In this document: piece by piece, positions 11,771-22,500 of the stretch
Layout: every line of letters starts with the position of its first letter
Numbering within the stretch: the stretch's first letter is position 1
NCBI GenBank assembly: GCA_024349245.1
Contig: JALDNG010000024.1
Span: 7,319,501 to 7,383,500 of the forward strand
Source of the DNA: Neodontobutis hainanensis
Taxonomy: Eukaryota; Chordata; Actinopteri; Gobiiformes; Odontobutidae
Direction: 5' to 3'
DNA: 64,000 bases
Made by a program: the position numbers and the translations under genes
Notes under the pieces: model-generated
Seen by the model: only the letters and a program-made list of their open reading frames with translations
Told to the model about the DNA's origin: nothing
Databases searched by the model: none

Positions 11771-12573
11771 AAATGTAAAATAAATAAAATATCAAGCTGG
11801 ATATTTTGTGTTCTTTAAAAGAGCATGAGGCTCCTCTGTTAACAGTGTGTTCTTACGTTGACTGTGTAGAACCATATATTCCACTCTTTATGAAGCTACA
11901 CTCTCTGCTTGTGACAATATCACTTGTGTAACACTTTACTCAGTGACAAAATGCTCTTGTTATCAATGTTTATTAAAAAAAATAATAATAATAATTCTCA
12001 GTAGACCAAAATCAGCATTTTAAAAACTACTGCAAAAATCAGATGTTTTCCAGGCTACAAGCTGTAATAAGCAAAAAGCAAAAGGCACATTGTAGATATT
12101 ATCAACTAAGAAAAGCAAAAACAAATTGTGTGCATAGACCTAGACAGACTTTAATGAGTCCTGTCTGTGTCACACTCGCTCAGAAGCTACTGTGCTTCAG
12201 ACGCTCACAAACAGGTTACTACGTATTTAGTTTAATTAGCTGAGCTTCATTTAGTAAAGCTAATAAAACAGGATAGCTTCTGTTTCCTCTGTGAGCTGGT
12301 GCTGATCACTCTCAGATCAGTTTCTGTGGCACAGCAGCAGAGCAGCACCTCTTGCCCCCCTCCCAACACTGAGCCCACAGAGAACAACCACTAACAGTGA
12401 CTTATTAAACGGAGATGCATTTCCTGGAGACATTTTCCTCACAATTAAATAATCTTTATCTAGCCATGGCAACACACACTACTTATGTTATATTGATTGA
12501 TTGAATTACATTTGTTTTATTGATATTTCTTGACTTAACATCCCAGCATTTTAATAAAAAATGGCGCACTTCA

Positions 12574-15039
12574 TTATCTGGAGGTTTTGACGGCTGAGTA
12601 TGTGCTAAAGTCAGAAGTGTGGGGTGTTGTCTTCTTCTTTGGTCTTTGGGATGTTTGACAGATTTCTAAAGCAGCGTAACACACATCTTCAACCTAAAAT
12701 ATGAAAATTGCAAAAGATATTATGACATAGCACTGATATAAGAGTTAAGCTCCTTATTCACTGGTGAATGGACAAATGACAAATATTGTTGTTACCTCAT
12801 TCTGTCTCATCTGAACTCTGGACTCAGCTCTGTTTATATCTGTAAAATAAAAATACTTTAACCAAACACATCTAATTAATTAAATAAAATGTGTGTAAAA
12901 TTGTAAAAATCATTTACCCTTCTTGTGACAAACAAAATAAAGCAAAAACACAGAGAGCAGAGTCGAGAGAAGAGCCATAGCTGGGCACAAAGAAAACAGC
13001 AGTGTCCAACAAACACCACAGTCTGTCGGGTCCTTCGGCTTACGGGAGTCTAGAGTCACAAAAAGTGTGTTCTTTATTAGAGCTGTGCAATTAATCGCAA
13101 AACAACTGCAATTTGAGCACATGCCATTTCTAAAGTGCATATTGCTGCAAATTAATTTATTTATTTTCAAAACCATTTAACTAAATGCCCACTGACAGAC
13201 ATTTGCAAAACTGCGGATCAGGTCTTTAAAGTCTAACTATTTAACTGCCTACATTAACTCACATTGTCTCACACCTTCAGTGTTTTCATCTGGACATGAG
13301 GGAGGACCTGCTGCTGTGGCTTTGTCTGAAACTGGAGAGGCCATAGGGTTCTTATGTTAAGCTTCTAAACTCAAAAAGAAAAGATTAAAGCAAAAGCATC
13401 TGGACTAAGAATCCTCAGATTTAACCTTTTCTTCAGATGACATGGATGACTGAGAACCTTCTCAAACTTAACTCAATGTAATACAATGTTATGAAGCTAC
13501 TGCAAGCTGAAGCCTATATTTTATATTGGTGGAAAGTAATTTGTCCATCATAATACATATCCTAGAGATAGATCCTAATGCAGATTTGCTTAAAAAATAA
13601 AATATTGTAATAAAATAAAATATTGAAATCAAACATATCATTTGCCATTTCAAAAGCTGTGCATTTGTAATAAACGACCCAGCACATTCAGCACAAGGTA
13701 ATTTGCTTTATCCTGCAAAAATAACGTGAACAACCTGCGAAAAAACTGTGGGTAGATTAGAGTTACAGTATATGCTCGAAACATCCAAAAACATCATAAC
13801 ATCCCGCTCTCCCCTGCATACTGTCGTTGTGTCCTTGGGCAAGACACTTAACCTACATTGCCTCCAGTGAAGTTCTGTAACACTGGTAATAGTTTAGTGT
13901 GTGTAAAGCGCTTTGAGTGTCTACTACAGTAGGTGGAAAGGCGCTATATAAAAATAAAGATTATTATTATTATTATTATTATTAATTTTGGCAAACAATT
14001 TAAACTATGCTAGCTCAGTTTTGGACTGGAGCTCACCTCTTTTCAAAGACATTTGTCAGTAGCTGCTTTCCCTCATTACACCTTTCTCCCTCTCCTTTCT
14101 TTCTTTTCTCTTTTGATGACCAGATTATACTTTCTTGAAGCAAGACATCCTTTTTTCTGACAAGAGGCTGAGCCTGACGCTGACACTATAAATATAGGTT
14201 CAAAATATATCACTATGTATACTAGATTATAGACTGGGAAACACATTACGCTGTAGTAGAGCATTAACCGAGTTCATAAATAAATTTTTTAGGGGTGAAC
14301 TTGGCAGAGTGGTTAGCGCTTCTGTGAGAAGGTTAACCACCTTCTCACAGAAGCTGCATGCCCATGCATTTTTTAACCTGCATTAATAATGTAGGAGTAA
14401 TGCTTTTTAAAAGTTGAATTAATTACTAAAAATTAACAAATGCATCATATTGTGTAGTTTTTAAAAAGTGTTACCCACTCTCCTAATATAATGTTGTGCT
14501 CCATGGTTTGTATAATTGTTACATTCATTATTACATATTTTCGATGAGACATACTTACTGAGCAGTATTCTTGTTGTGGCATTTCCAAACGTAAACACAG
14601 ATTTTGAAACAATGTGTTCTTGATCCTCAACTTTGATCGTCTCAGTTCCACAAAAGTAGAAGCCTTCATCAGATTCAGTGATGTTAGTAATGATCAGGTC
14701 ATAGGACTCAGAGGAGGTGTTCTTGAAAAAACTAAAACGAGGCAAGAGTCTCATCATTGGTTTAAGAACCAGTGTTGGTTGGTTTAGGTGAGAACAATTA
14801 CGGTACCACACTGTGTAGAATCCAACTGATCCTGGACAGTCACAGTGGAGAGTGATGTTGTCTCCTGGTCTCACCAACACTTCTAACACTGATCCAGAGA
14901 CCCATGGACCAAAAGCAGTAACTCCTGAAAAACAGTTACACAATTGTACATTAACAAATGTTTAGCAACACAGTCAAAGGTTAATAATTCAATAAACATT
15001 ACCTGATAAAACAATCAGAAAAAACATCTGCCCGTCCAT
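12574..15039 (-). CDS. Ig V-domain inhibitory receptor with two ITIMs (gene B)
   Basis: Minus-strand exons in transcript order: 15003-15039, 14559-14924, optional 13263-13325, 12918-13049, 12796-12839, 12574-12693. Without the optional exon it encodes 232 residues, with it 253; both stay in frame. The Ig exon is 36 nt shorter than in A, C and D because the C'-C'' stretch after LVLKP is cut to MMRLLPRF. The tail reads VCYAALEICQ and later DFSTYSAVKTSR, so both ITIMs are kept. Gene B runs toward gene A and away from gene C. Intron 2 is long (about 1.5 kb with the optional exon skipped) and holds SINE pieces and a perfect hairpin. Confidence 0.86.
13263..13325 (-). other. Candidate alternative stalk exon of gene B (63 nt)
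   Basis: Bounded by a tttcag acceptor and a gtgagt donor on the minus strand, phase 1 at both ends, so inclusion or skipping keeps the frame. It encodes NKATAAGPPSCPDENTEGVR plus one residue, a Pro-rich piece with one cysteine placed between the Ig domain and the membrane. It matches the exons in genes C and E almost exactly. Confidence 0.65.
13805..13990 (+). mobile_element. 5'-truncated SINE with GCGCTATATAA-type tail
   Basis: It has the body segment tccttgggcaagacacttaa (13831) shared with the SINE at 1617-1840, then gtaaagcgctttgagtgtct and ggcgctatataaaaataaag, a tail type common in fish SINEs and LINEs, ending in a (TTA)n run. It lies in intron 2 of gene B. Confidence 0.7.
14293..14395 (+). 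repeat. S1 SINE head fragment containing a perfect 15-bp hairpin
   Basis: The start (cttggcagagtggttagcgc) is the A-box end of the S1 SINE. It is followed by gcttctgtgagaagg (14318-14332) and its exact reverse complement (14340-14354) with a 7-nt loop. This looks like a foldback made when a SINE fragment was copied in inverse. Confidence 0.65.
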
Positions 15040-15190
15040 CTGTACCAATGACCCCAAGATGGTCTGTCACCAAGTTATAAGCAGCCCGGTCTTTCCGTTA
15101 AAGCAAGAAAGACTGTGATTGGCTACTTGAGTGGAACATTTAGCTCTGTGGTTGTTTATGACACGTTACATTATACAGAGAGGTACAACT
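15040..15190 (-). promoter_or_regulatory. Conserved promoter block of gene B
   Basis: Reverse complement of the block described upstream of gene A: CCAAT (15118-15122 region), RUNX-type core near 15150, TATA-like element near 15075. Like A, it lacks the gcgcgacata segment before the ATG, so A and B share a promoter subtype. Confidence 0.6.
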
Positions 15191-15402
15191 GATGCTGTCA
15201 GATAATAATGGTTGTCTTGTAATTGTCTTCAAACAGAAGAGTTCTTTGTGAAATCTATGTACTAGTTGTTGTTGTTACTACTCTAATAAATCCACAACAT
15301 AGAAAAAATAAACTTATTAAAAGAGAATTGAGAAAGAGAGTAATAAACTGGGAGAAATAGTAATTTGGGGCAAAGAAGGTAATTAATGCTTTTCTCTGGA
15401 GC

Positions 15403-15404
<2 letters not shown>

Positions 15405-15491
<87 letters not shown>
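15405..15491. repeat. (TA)n microsatellite
   Basis: About 43 TA repeats, upstream of gene B. The minus-strand isoleucine/tyrosine frame through it is an artefact. Confidence 0.97.
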
Positions 15492-15493
<2 letters not shown>

Positions 15494-15499
15494 AGTATT

Positions 15500-16336
15500 T
15501 TTGTTAGATTTTATGTAAGTTGACAGCAATCACATATAACCCAGCTATTAGGTTATATTATTCTGTTATTAAAAGGTGCTTTGTAAAAAAATTGTAGTGT
15601 CCTATTCAGTTGAACCAAAGCAACATACACAGAATGAACCGCCTCTAGAATAATGAAAATTGCATCGCACAAAGCCCACCCCTTTGTCGATAAACAGTTA
15701 TAATTGGTAAGGACATATCTGGATGTTGAAGAAATTTGTTGGGTTTGGTTGGCCAGGCTAAGAATATTCAATATTCATTCTCAATCTCAAATAACACTCT
15801 TGGCCTATCTTGGAAAAAAGTCATCTAAAGTTCCACATAATTCATTTTCATTTTTCCTGCTCAGACAAACTAAGCCCTGTCAGTGTTAAAACTTGTGATT
15901 TAATTATTTATTTTAATACAGGATGGTTTAATTTAAATTTAAATTTGGTATTATTTGTAAATTCGAAAGTGAAATTAACACCTGACATTTTTCCACTATA
16001 GGTTTGGTATTTGAGCTGTACAGGATACTCCAAAGAAGAAAAAAATCTGTGTAATGCTCAAAAATCACTTCCTAACAGTATAATATTAGAACACAACTGA
16101 AAGCAATAATAATATTATGTTAATGTTGAGAAGTCACTAATACAAATCAAATTTGTTTTCAAACCAAACCAATAAAATGCAAAACACCAACAGTTCAAAT
16201 GAAGGGCTTCAGAAAACTCTGCAGCTTCATGGTTTTACTTTGTGCTGCTTTGCAGTTCGGTTTGTGGTGGTTTCCTGTGCTCTTTCAACTTGACCTGTAC
16301 AACTGTATTATTTAGTGTTGTCTAGAAACAGCCATC
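15500..16336 (-). repeat. Duplicated 5' flank of gene B
   Basis: In reverse complement this matches the far-upstream segments of C (about 30830-31400), D (39010-39800), E (44930-45610) and F (57640-59120), including gcacaggaaaccaccacaaa and the nearby short frame MKLQSFLK. The shared text supports a duplication unit that includes more than 2 kb upstream of each gene. No exon is recognised in it. Confidence 0.7.
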
Positions 16337-16466
16337 GTTAAAAATCCTTTATGGATAATACAATATCAAGGGCCGTAACGTCGCCCGGTATGGTGCAACG
16401 GGACATGGAATGTCACCTCGCTGGCGGGGAAGGAGCCTGAGCTTGTGCGGGAGGTTGAGAGATCTC
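16337..16466 (+). mobile_element. RTE-like LINE shard, + orientation
   Basis: It matches the 5' part of the LINE at 49075-51856: ccgtaacgtcgcccggtatg corresponds to 49250-49270, and gaatgtcacctcgctggcgg to 49487-49506. About 215 bp present in the larger copy are missing between them. Confidence 0.85.
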
Positions 16467-16474
16467 AGCTTACT

Positions 16475-16529
16475 CCTCTTGATGTGGAGGAGCAGTGACC
16501 GAGCTCCTCACCCTATCTCTAAGGGAGCG
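16475..16529 (-). mobile_element. RTE-like LINE 3' shard, - orientation, abutting satellite
   Basis: The bases gtgaccgagctcctcaccct and atctctaagggagc (16495-16529) are the reverse complement of 51616-51655 in the larger LINE. On the minus strand it encodes SLRDRVRSSVT, the same peptide as at 51620-51660. It faces away from the shard just to its left and joins the satellite directly. Confidence 0.8.
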
Positions 16530-19500
16530 TAAGAGAGTGTAAGAGAGCGAGTAGGAGTGTAAGAGAGTGAGAGCGTAAGAGAGTGAGTGAGCATGTAGGA
16601 GAGTGAGTAAGAGTGTAGGAGAGTGTGAGTGAGTGAGAGTGTAAGAGAGTGAGTGAGAGTGTAAGAGAGTGAGTGAGAGTGTAAGAGAGTGAGTGAGAGT
16701 GTAAGAGAGTGAGAGCGTAAGAGAGTGAGTGAGAGTGTAAGAGAGTGAGAGCGTAAGAGAGTGAGTGAGCGTGTAGGAGAGTGAGTAAGAGTGTAGGAGA
16801 GTGTGAGTGAGTGAGAGTGTAAGAGAGTGAGTGAGAGTGTAAGAGAGTGAGTGAGAGTGTAAGAGAGTGAGTGAGAGTGTAGGAGAGTGAGTAAGAGTGT
16901 AGGAGAGTGTGAGTGAGTGAGAGTGTAAGAGAGTGAGTGAGAGTGAGTGAGAGTGTAAGAGAGCGTGAATGAGTGAGACTGAAAGAGAGTGAGTGAGAGT
17001 GTAAGAGAGTGAGAGCGTAAGAGAGTGAGTGAGCGTGTAGGAGAGTGAGTAAGAGTGTAGGAGAGTGTGAGTGAGTGAGAGTGTAAGAGAGTGAGTGAGA
17101 GTGAGTGAGAGTGTAAGAGAGCGTGAATGAGTGAGACTGAAAGAGAGTGAGTGAGAGTGTAAGAGAGTGAGTGAGAGTGTAAGAGAGTGAGTGAGAGTGT
17201 AAGAGAGCATGAGTGAGTGAGAGTGTAAGAGAGTGAGTGAGAGTGTAAGAGAGTAAGTAAGAGTGTAAGAGAGTGAGTGAGAGTGTAAGAGAGTGAGAGC
17301 GTAAGAGAGTGAGTGAGAGTGTAAGAGAGTAAGTAAGAGTGTAAGAGAGTAAGTGAGAGTGTAAGAGAGTGAGTGAGAGTGTAAGAGAGTGAGAGCGTAA
17401 GAGAGTGAGTGAGCGTGTAGGAGAGTGAGTAAGAGTATAGGAGAGTGTGAGTGAGTGAGAGTGTAAGAGAGTGAGTGAGAGTGTAAGAGAATGAGTGAGA
17501 GTGTAAGAGAGTGAGTGAGAGTGTAAGAAAGTGTAAGAGAGTGAGTGAGTGAGACTGTAAGAGAATGAGTGAGAGTGTAAGAGAATGAGTGAGAGTGTAA
17601 GAGAGTGTAAGAGAGTGAGTGAGAGTGTAAGAAAGTGTAAGAGAGTGAGTGAGTGAGACTGTAAGAGAATGAGTGAGAGTGTAAGAAAGTGTAAGAGAGT
17701 GAGTGAGAATGTAAGAGAGTGTAAAGAGTGAGTGAGAGTGTAAGAGAGTGAGTGAGAGTGTAAGAGAGCGTGAGTGAGTGAGAGTGTAAGAGAGTGAGTG
17801 AGAGTGTAAGAGAGTAAGTGAGAGTGTAAGAGAATGAGTGAGAGTGTAAGAGAGTGAGAGCGTAAGAGAGTGAGTGAGCGTGTAGGAGAGTGAGTAAGAG
17901 TATAGGAGAGTGTAAGTGAGAGTGTAAGAGAGTGAGTGAGAGTGTAAGAGAGTGAGTGAGAGTGTAAGAGAGTGAGTGAGAGTGTAAGAGAGTGAGAACG
18001 TAAGAGAGTGAGTGAGAGTGTAAGAGAGTGAGAGCGTAAGAGAGTGAGTGAGCGTGTAGGAGAGTGAGTAAGAGTGTAGGAGAGTGTGAGTGGTGAGAGT
18101 GTAAGAGAGCGTGAGTGGTGAGGTGTAAGAGAGTGAGTGAGAGTGTAAGAGAGTGAGTGAGAGTGTAAGAGAGTGAGTGAGAGTGTAAGAGAGTGAGTGA
18201 GAGTAAGAGAGCGTGAGTGAGTGAGAGTGTAAGAGAGTGAGTAAGAGTGTAAGAGTGAGTGAGAGTGTAAGAGAGTGAGTGAGAGTGTAAGAGAGTGAGA
18301 GCGTAAGAGAGTGAGTGAGAGTGTAAGAGAGTGAGAGCGTAAGAGAGTGAGTGAGCGTGTAGGAGAGTGAGTAAGAGTGTAGGAGAGTGTGAGTGAGTGA
18401 GAGTGTAAGAGAGTGAGTGAGAGTGTAAGAGAGTGAGTGAGAGTGTAAGAGAGTGAGAGCGTAAGAGAGTGAGTGAGCGTGTAGGAGAGTGAGTAAGAGT
18501 GTAGGAGAGTGTGAGGAGTGAGAGTGTAAGAGAGTGAGTGAGAGTGAGTGAGAGTGTAAGAGAGCGTGAGTGAGTGAGAGTGAAAGAGAGTGAGTGAGAG
18601 TGTAAGAGAGTGAGTGAGAGTGTAAGAGAGCATGAGTGAGTGAGAGTGTAAGAGAGTGAGTGAGAGTGTAAGAGAGTAAGTAAGAGTGTAAGAGAGTGAG
18701 TGAGAGTGTAAGAGAGTGAGAGCGTAAGAGAGTGAGTGAGAGTGTAAGAGAGTAAGAGTGTAAGAGAGTAAGTGAGAGTGTAAGAGAGTGAGTGAGAGTG
18801 TAAGAGAGTGAGAGCGTAAGAGAGTGAGTGAGCGTGTAGGAGAGTGAGTAAGAGTATAGGAGAGTGTGAGTGAGTGAGAGTGTAAGAGAGTGAGTGAGAG
18901 TGTAAGAGAATGAGTGAGAGTGTAAGAGAGTGTAAGAGAGTGAGTGAGAGTGTAAGAAAGTGTAAGAGAGTGAGTGAGTGAGACTGTAAGAGAATGAGTG
19001 AGAGTGTAAGAGAATGAGTGAGAGTGTAAGAGAGTGTAAGAGAGTGAGTGAGAGTGTAAGAAAGTGTAAGAGAGTGAGTGAGAATGTAAGAGAGTGTAAA
19101 GAGTGAGTGAGAGTGTAAGAGAGTGAGTGAGAGTGTAAGAGAGCGTGAGTGAGTGAGAGTGTAAGAGAGTGAGTGAGAGTGTAAGAGAGCGTGAGTGAGT
19201 GAGAGTGTAAGAGAGTGAGTGAGAGTGTAAGAGAGCGTGAGTGAGTGAGAGTGTAAGAGAGTGAGTGAGAGTGTAAGAGGCGTGAGTGGTGAGAGTGTAA
19301 GAGAGTGAGTGAGGTGTAAGAGAGTAAGTGAGAGTGTAAGAGAGTGAGTGAGAGTGTAAGAGAGTGAGAGCGTAAGAGAGTGAGTGAGCGTGTAGGAGAG
19401 TGAGTAAGAGTATAGGAGAGTGTGAGTGAGAGTGTAAGAGAGTGAGTGAGAGTGTAAGAGAGTGAGTGAGAGTGTAAGAGAGTGAGTGAGAGTGTAAGAG

Positions 19501-22500
19501 AGTGAGAACGTAAGAGAGTGAGTGAGAGTGTAAGAGAGTGAGAGCGTAAGAGAGTGAGTGAGCGTGTAGGAGAGTGAGTAAGAGTGTAGGAGAGTGTGAG
19601 TGAGTGAGAGTGTAAGAGAGCGTGAGTGAGTGAGAGTGAAAGAGAGTGAGTGAGAGTGTAAGAGAGTGAGTGAGAGTGTAAGAGAGTGAGTGAGAGTGTA
19701 AGAGAGTGAGTGAGAGTGTAAGAGAGCGTGAGTGGTGAGAGTGTAAGAGAGTGAGTAAGAGTGTAAGAGAGTGAGTGAGAGTAAGAGAGTGAGTGAGAGT
19801 GTAAGAGAGTGAGGCGTAAGAGAGTGAGTGAGAGTGTAAGAGAGTGAGAGCGTAAGAGAGTGAGTGAGCGTAGGAGAGTGAGTAAGAGTGTAGGAGGTGT
19901 GAGTGGTGAGAGTGTAAGAGAGTGAGTGAGAGTGTAAGAGAGTGAGTGAGAGTGTAAGAGAGTGAGTGAGGTGTAAGAGAGTGAGGCGTAAGAGAGTGAG
20001 TGAGAGTGTAAGAGAGTGAGAGCGTAAGAGAGTGAGTGAGCGTGTAGGAGAGTGAGTAAGAGTGTAGGAGAGTGTGAGTGAGTGAGAGTGTAAGAGAGTG
20101 AGTGAGAGTAAGAGAGTGAGTAAGAGTGTAAGAGAGTGAGTGAGAGTGTAGGAGAGTGAGTAAGAGTGTAGGAGAGTGTGAGTGAGTGAGAGTGTAAGAG
20201 AGTGAGTGAGAGTGAGTGAGAGTGTAAGAGAGCGTGAATGAGTGAGACTGAAAGAGAGTGAGTGAGAGTGTAAGAGAGTGAGAGCGTAAGAGAGTGAGTG
20301 AGCGTGTGGGAGAGTGAGTAAGAGTGTAGGAGAGTGTGAGTGAGTGAGAGTGTAAGAGAGTGAGTGAGAGTGAGTGAGAGTGTAAGAGAGCGTGAATGAG
20401 TGAGACTGAAAGAGAGTGAGTGAGAGTGTAAGAGAGTGAGTGAGAGTGTAAGAGAGTGAGTGAGAGTGTAAGAGAGCATGAGTGAGTGAGAGTGTAAGAG
20501 AGTGAGTGAGAGTGTAAGAGAGTGTAAGAGAGTAAGAGAGTGAGTGAGAGTGTAAGAGAGTGAGAGCGTAAGAGAGTGAGTGAGAGTGTAAGAGAGTAAG
20601 AGTGTAAGAGAGTAAGTGAGAGTGTAAGAGAGTGAGTGAGAGTGTAAGAGAGTGAGAGCGTAAGAGAGTGAGTGAGCGTGTAGGAGAGTGAGTAAGAGTA
20701 TAGGAGAGTGTGAGTGAGTGAGAGTGTAAGAGAGTGAGTGAGAGTGTAAGAGAATGAGTGAGAGTGTAAGAGAGTGAGTGAGAGTGTAAGAAAGTGTAAG
20801 AGAGTGAGTGAGTGAGACTGTAAGAGAATGAGTGAGAGTGTAAGAGAATGAGTGAGAGTGTAAGAGAGTGTAAGAGAGTGAGTGAGAGTAAGAAAGTGTA
20901 AGAGAGTGAGTGAGTGAGACTGTAAGAGAATGAGTGAGAGTGTAAGAAAGTGTAAGAGAGTGAGTGAGAATGTAAGAGAGTGTAAAGAGTGAGTGAGAGT
21001 GTAAGAGAGTGAGTGAGAGTGTAAGAGAGCGTGAGTGAGTGAGAGTAAGAGAGTGAGTGAGAGTGTAAGAGAGTAAGTGAGAGTGTAAGAGAGTGAGTGA
21101 GAGTGTAAGAGAGTGAGAGCGTAAGAGAGTGAGTGAGCGTGTAGGAGAGTGAGTAAGAGTATAGGAGAGTGTAAGTGAGAGTGTAAGAGAGTGAGTGAGA
21201 GTGTAAGAGAGTGAGTGAGAGTGTAAGAGAGTGAGTGAGAGTGTAAGAGAGTGAGAACGTAAGAGAGTGAGTGAGAGTGTAAGAGAGTGAGAGCGTAAGA
21301 GAGTGAGTGAGCGTGTAGGAGAGTGAGTAAGAGTGTAGGAGTGTGAGTGGTGAGGTGTAAGAGAGCGTGGTGGTGAGGTGAAAGAGAGTGAGTGAGAGTG
21401 TAAGAGAGTGAGTGAGAGTGTAAGAGAGTGAGTGAGAGTGTAAGAGAGTGAGTGAGAGTGTAAGAGAGCGTGAGTGAGTGAGAGTGTAAGAGAGTGAGTA
21501 AGAGTGTAAGAGAGTGAGTGAGAGTGTAAGAGAGTGAGTGAGAGTGTAAGAGAGTGAGAGCGTAAGAGAGTGAGTGAGAGTGTAAGAGAGTGAGAGCGTA
21601 AGAGAGTGAGTGAGCGTGTAGGAGAGTGAGTAAGAGTGTAGGAGAGTGTGAGTGAGTGAGAGTGTAAGAGAGTGAGTGAGAGTGTAAGAGAGTGAGTGAG
21701 AGTGTAAGAGAGTGAGAGCGTAAGAGAGTGAGTGAGCGTGTAGGAGAGTGAGTAAGAGTGTAGGAGAGTGTGAGTGAGTGAGAGTGTAAGAGAGTGAGTG
21801 AGAGTGAGTGAGAGTGTAAGAGAGCGTGAGTGAGTGAGAGTGAAAGAGAGTGAGTGAGAGTGTAAGAGAGTGAGTGAGAGTGTAAGAGAGCATGAGTGAG
21901 TGAGAGTGTAAGAGAGTGAGTGAGAGTGTAAGAGAGTAAGTAAGAGTGTAAGAGAGTGAGTGAGAGTGTAAGAGAGTGAGAGCGTAAGAGAGTGAGTGAG
22001 AGTGTAAGAGAGTAAGTAAGAGTGTAAGAGAGTAAGTGAGAGTGTAAGAGAGTGAGTGAGAGTGTAAGAGAGTGAGAGCGTAAGAGAGTGAGTGAGCGTG
22101 TAGGAGAGTGAGTAAGAGTATAGGAGAGTGTGAGTGAGTGAGAGTGTAAGAGAGTGAGTGAGAGTGTAAGAGAATGAGTGAGAGTGTAAGAGAGTGTAAG
22201 AGAGTGAGTGAGAGTGTAAGAAAGTGTAAGAGAGTGAGTGAGTGAGACTGTAAGAGAATGAGTGAGAGTGTAAGAGAATGAGTGAGAGTGTAAGAGAGTG
22301 TAAGAGAGTGAGTGAGAGTGTAAGAAAGTGTAAGAGAGTGAGTGAGAATGTAAGAGAGTGTAAAGAGTGAGTGAGAGTGTAAGAGAGTGAGTGAGAGTGT
22401 AAGAGAGCGTGAGTGAGTGAGAGTGTAAGAGAGTGAGTGAGAGTGTAAGAGAGCGTGAGTGAGTGAGAGTGTAAGAGAGTGAGTGAGAGTGTAAGAGAGC

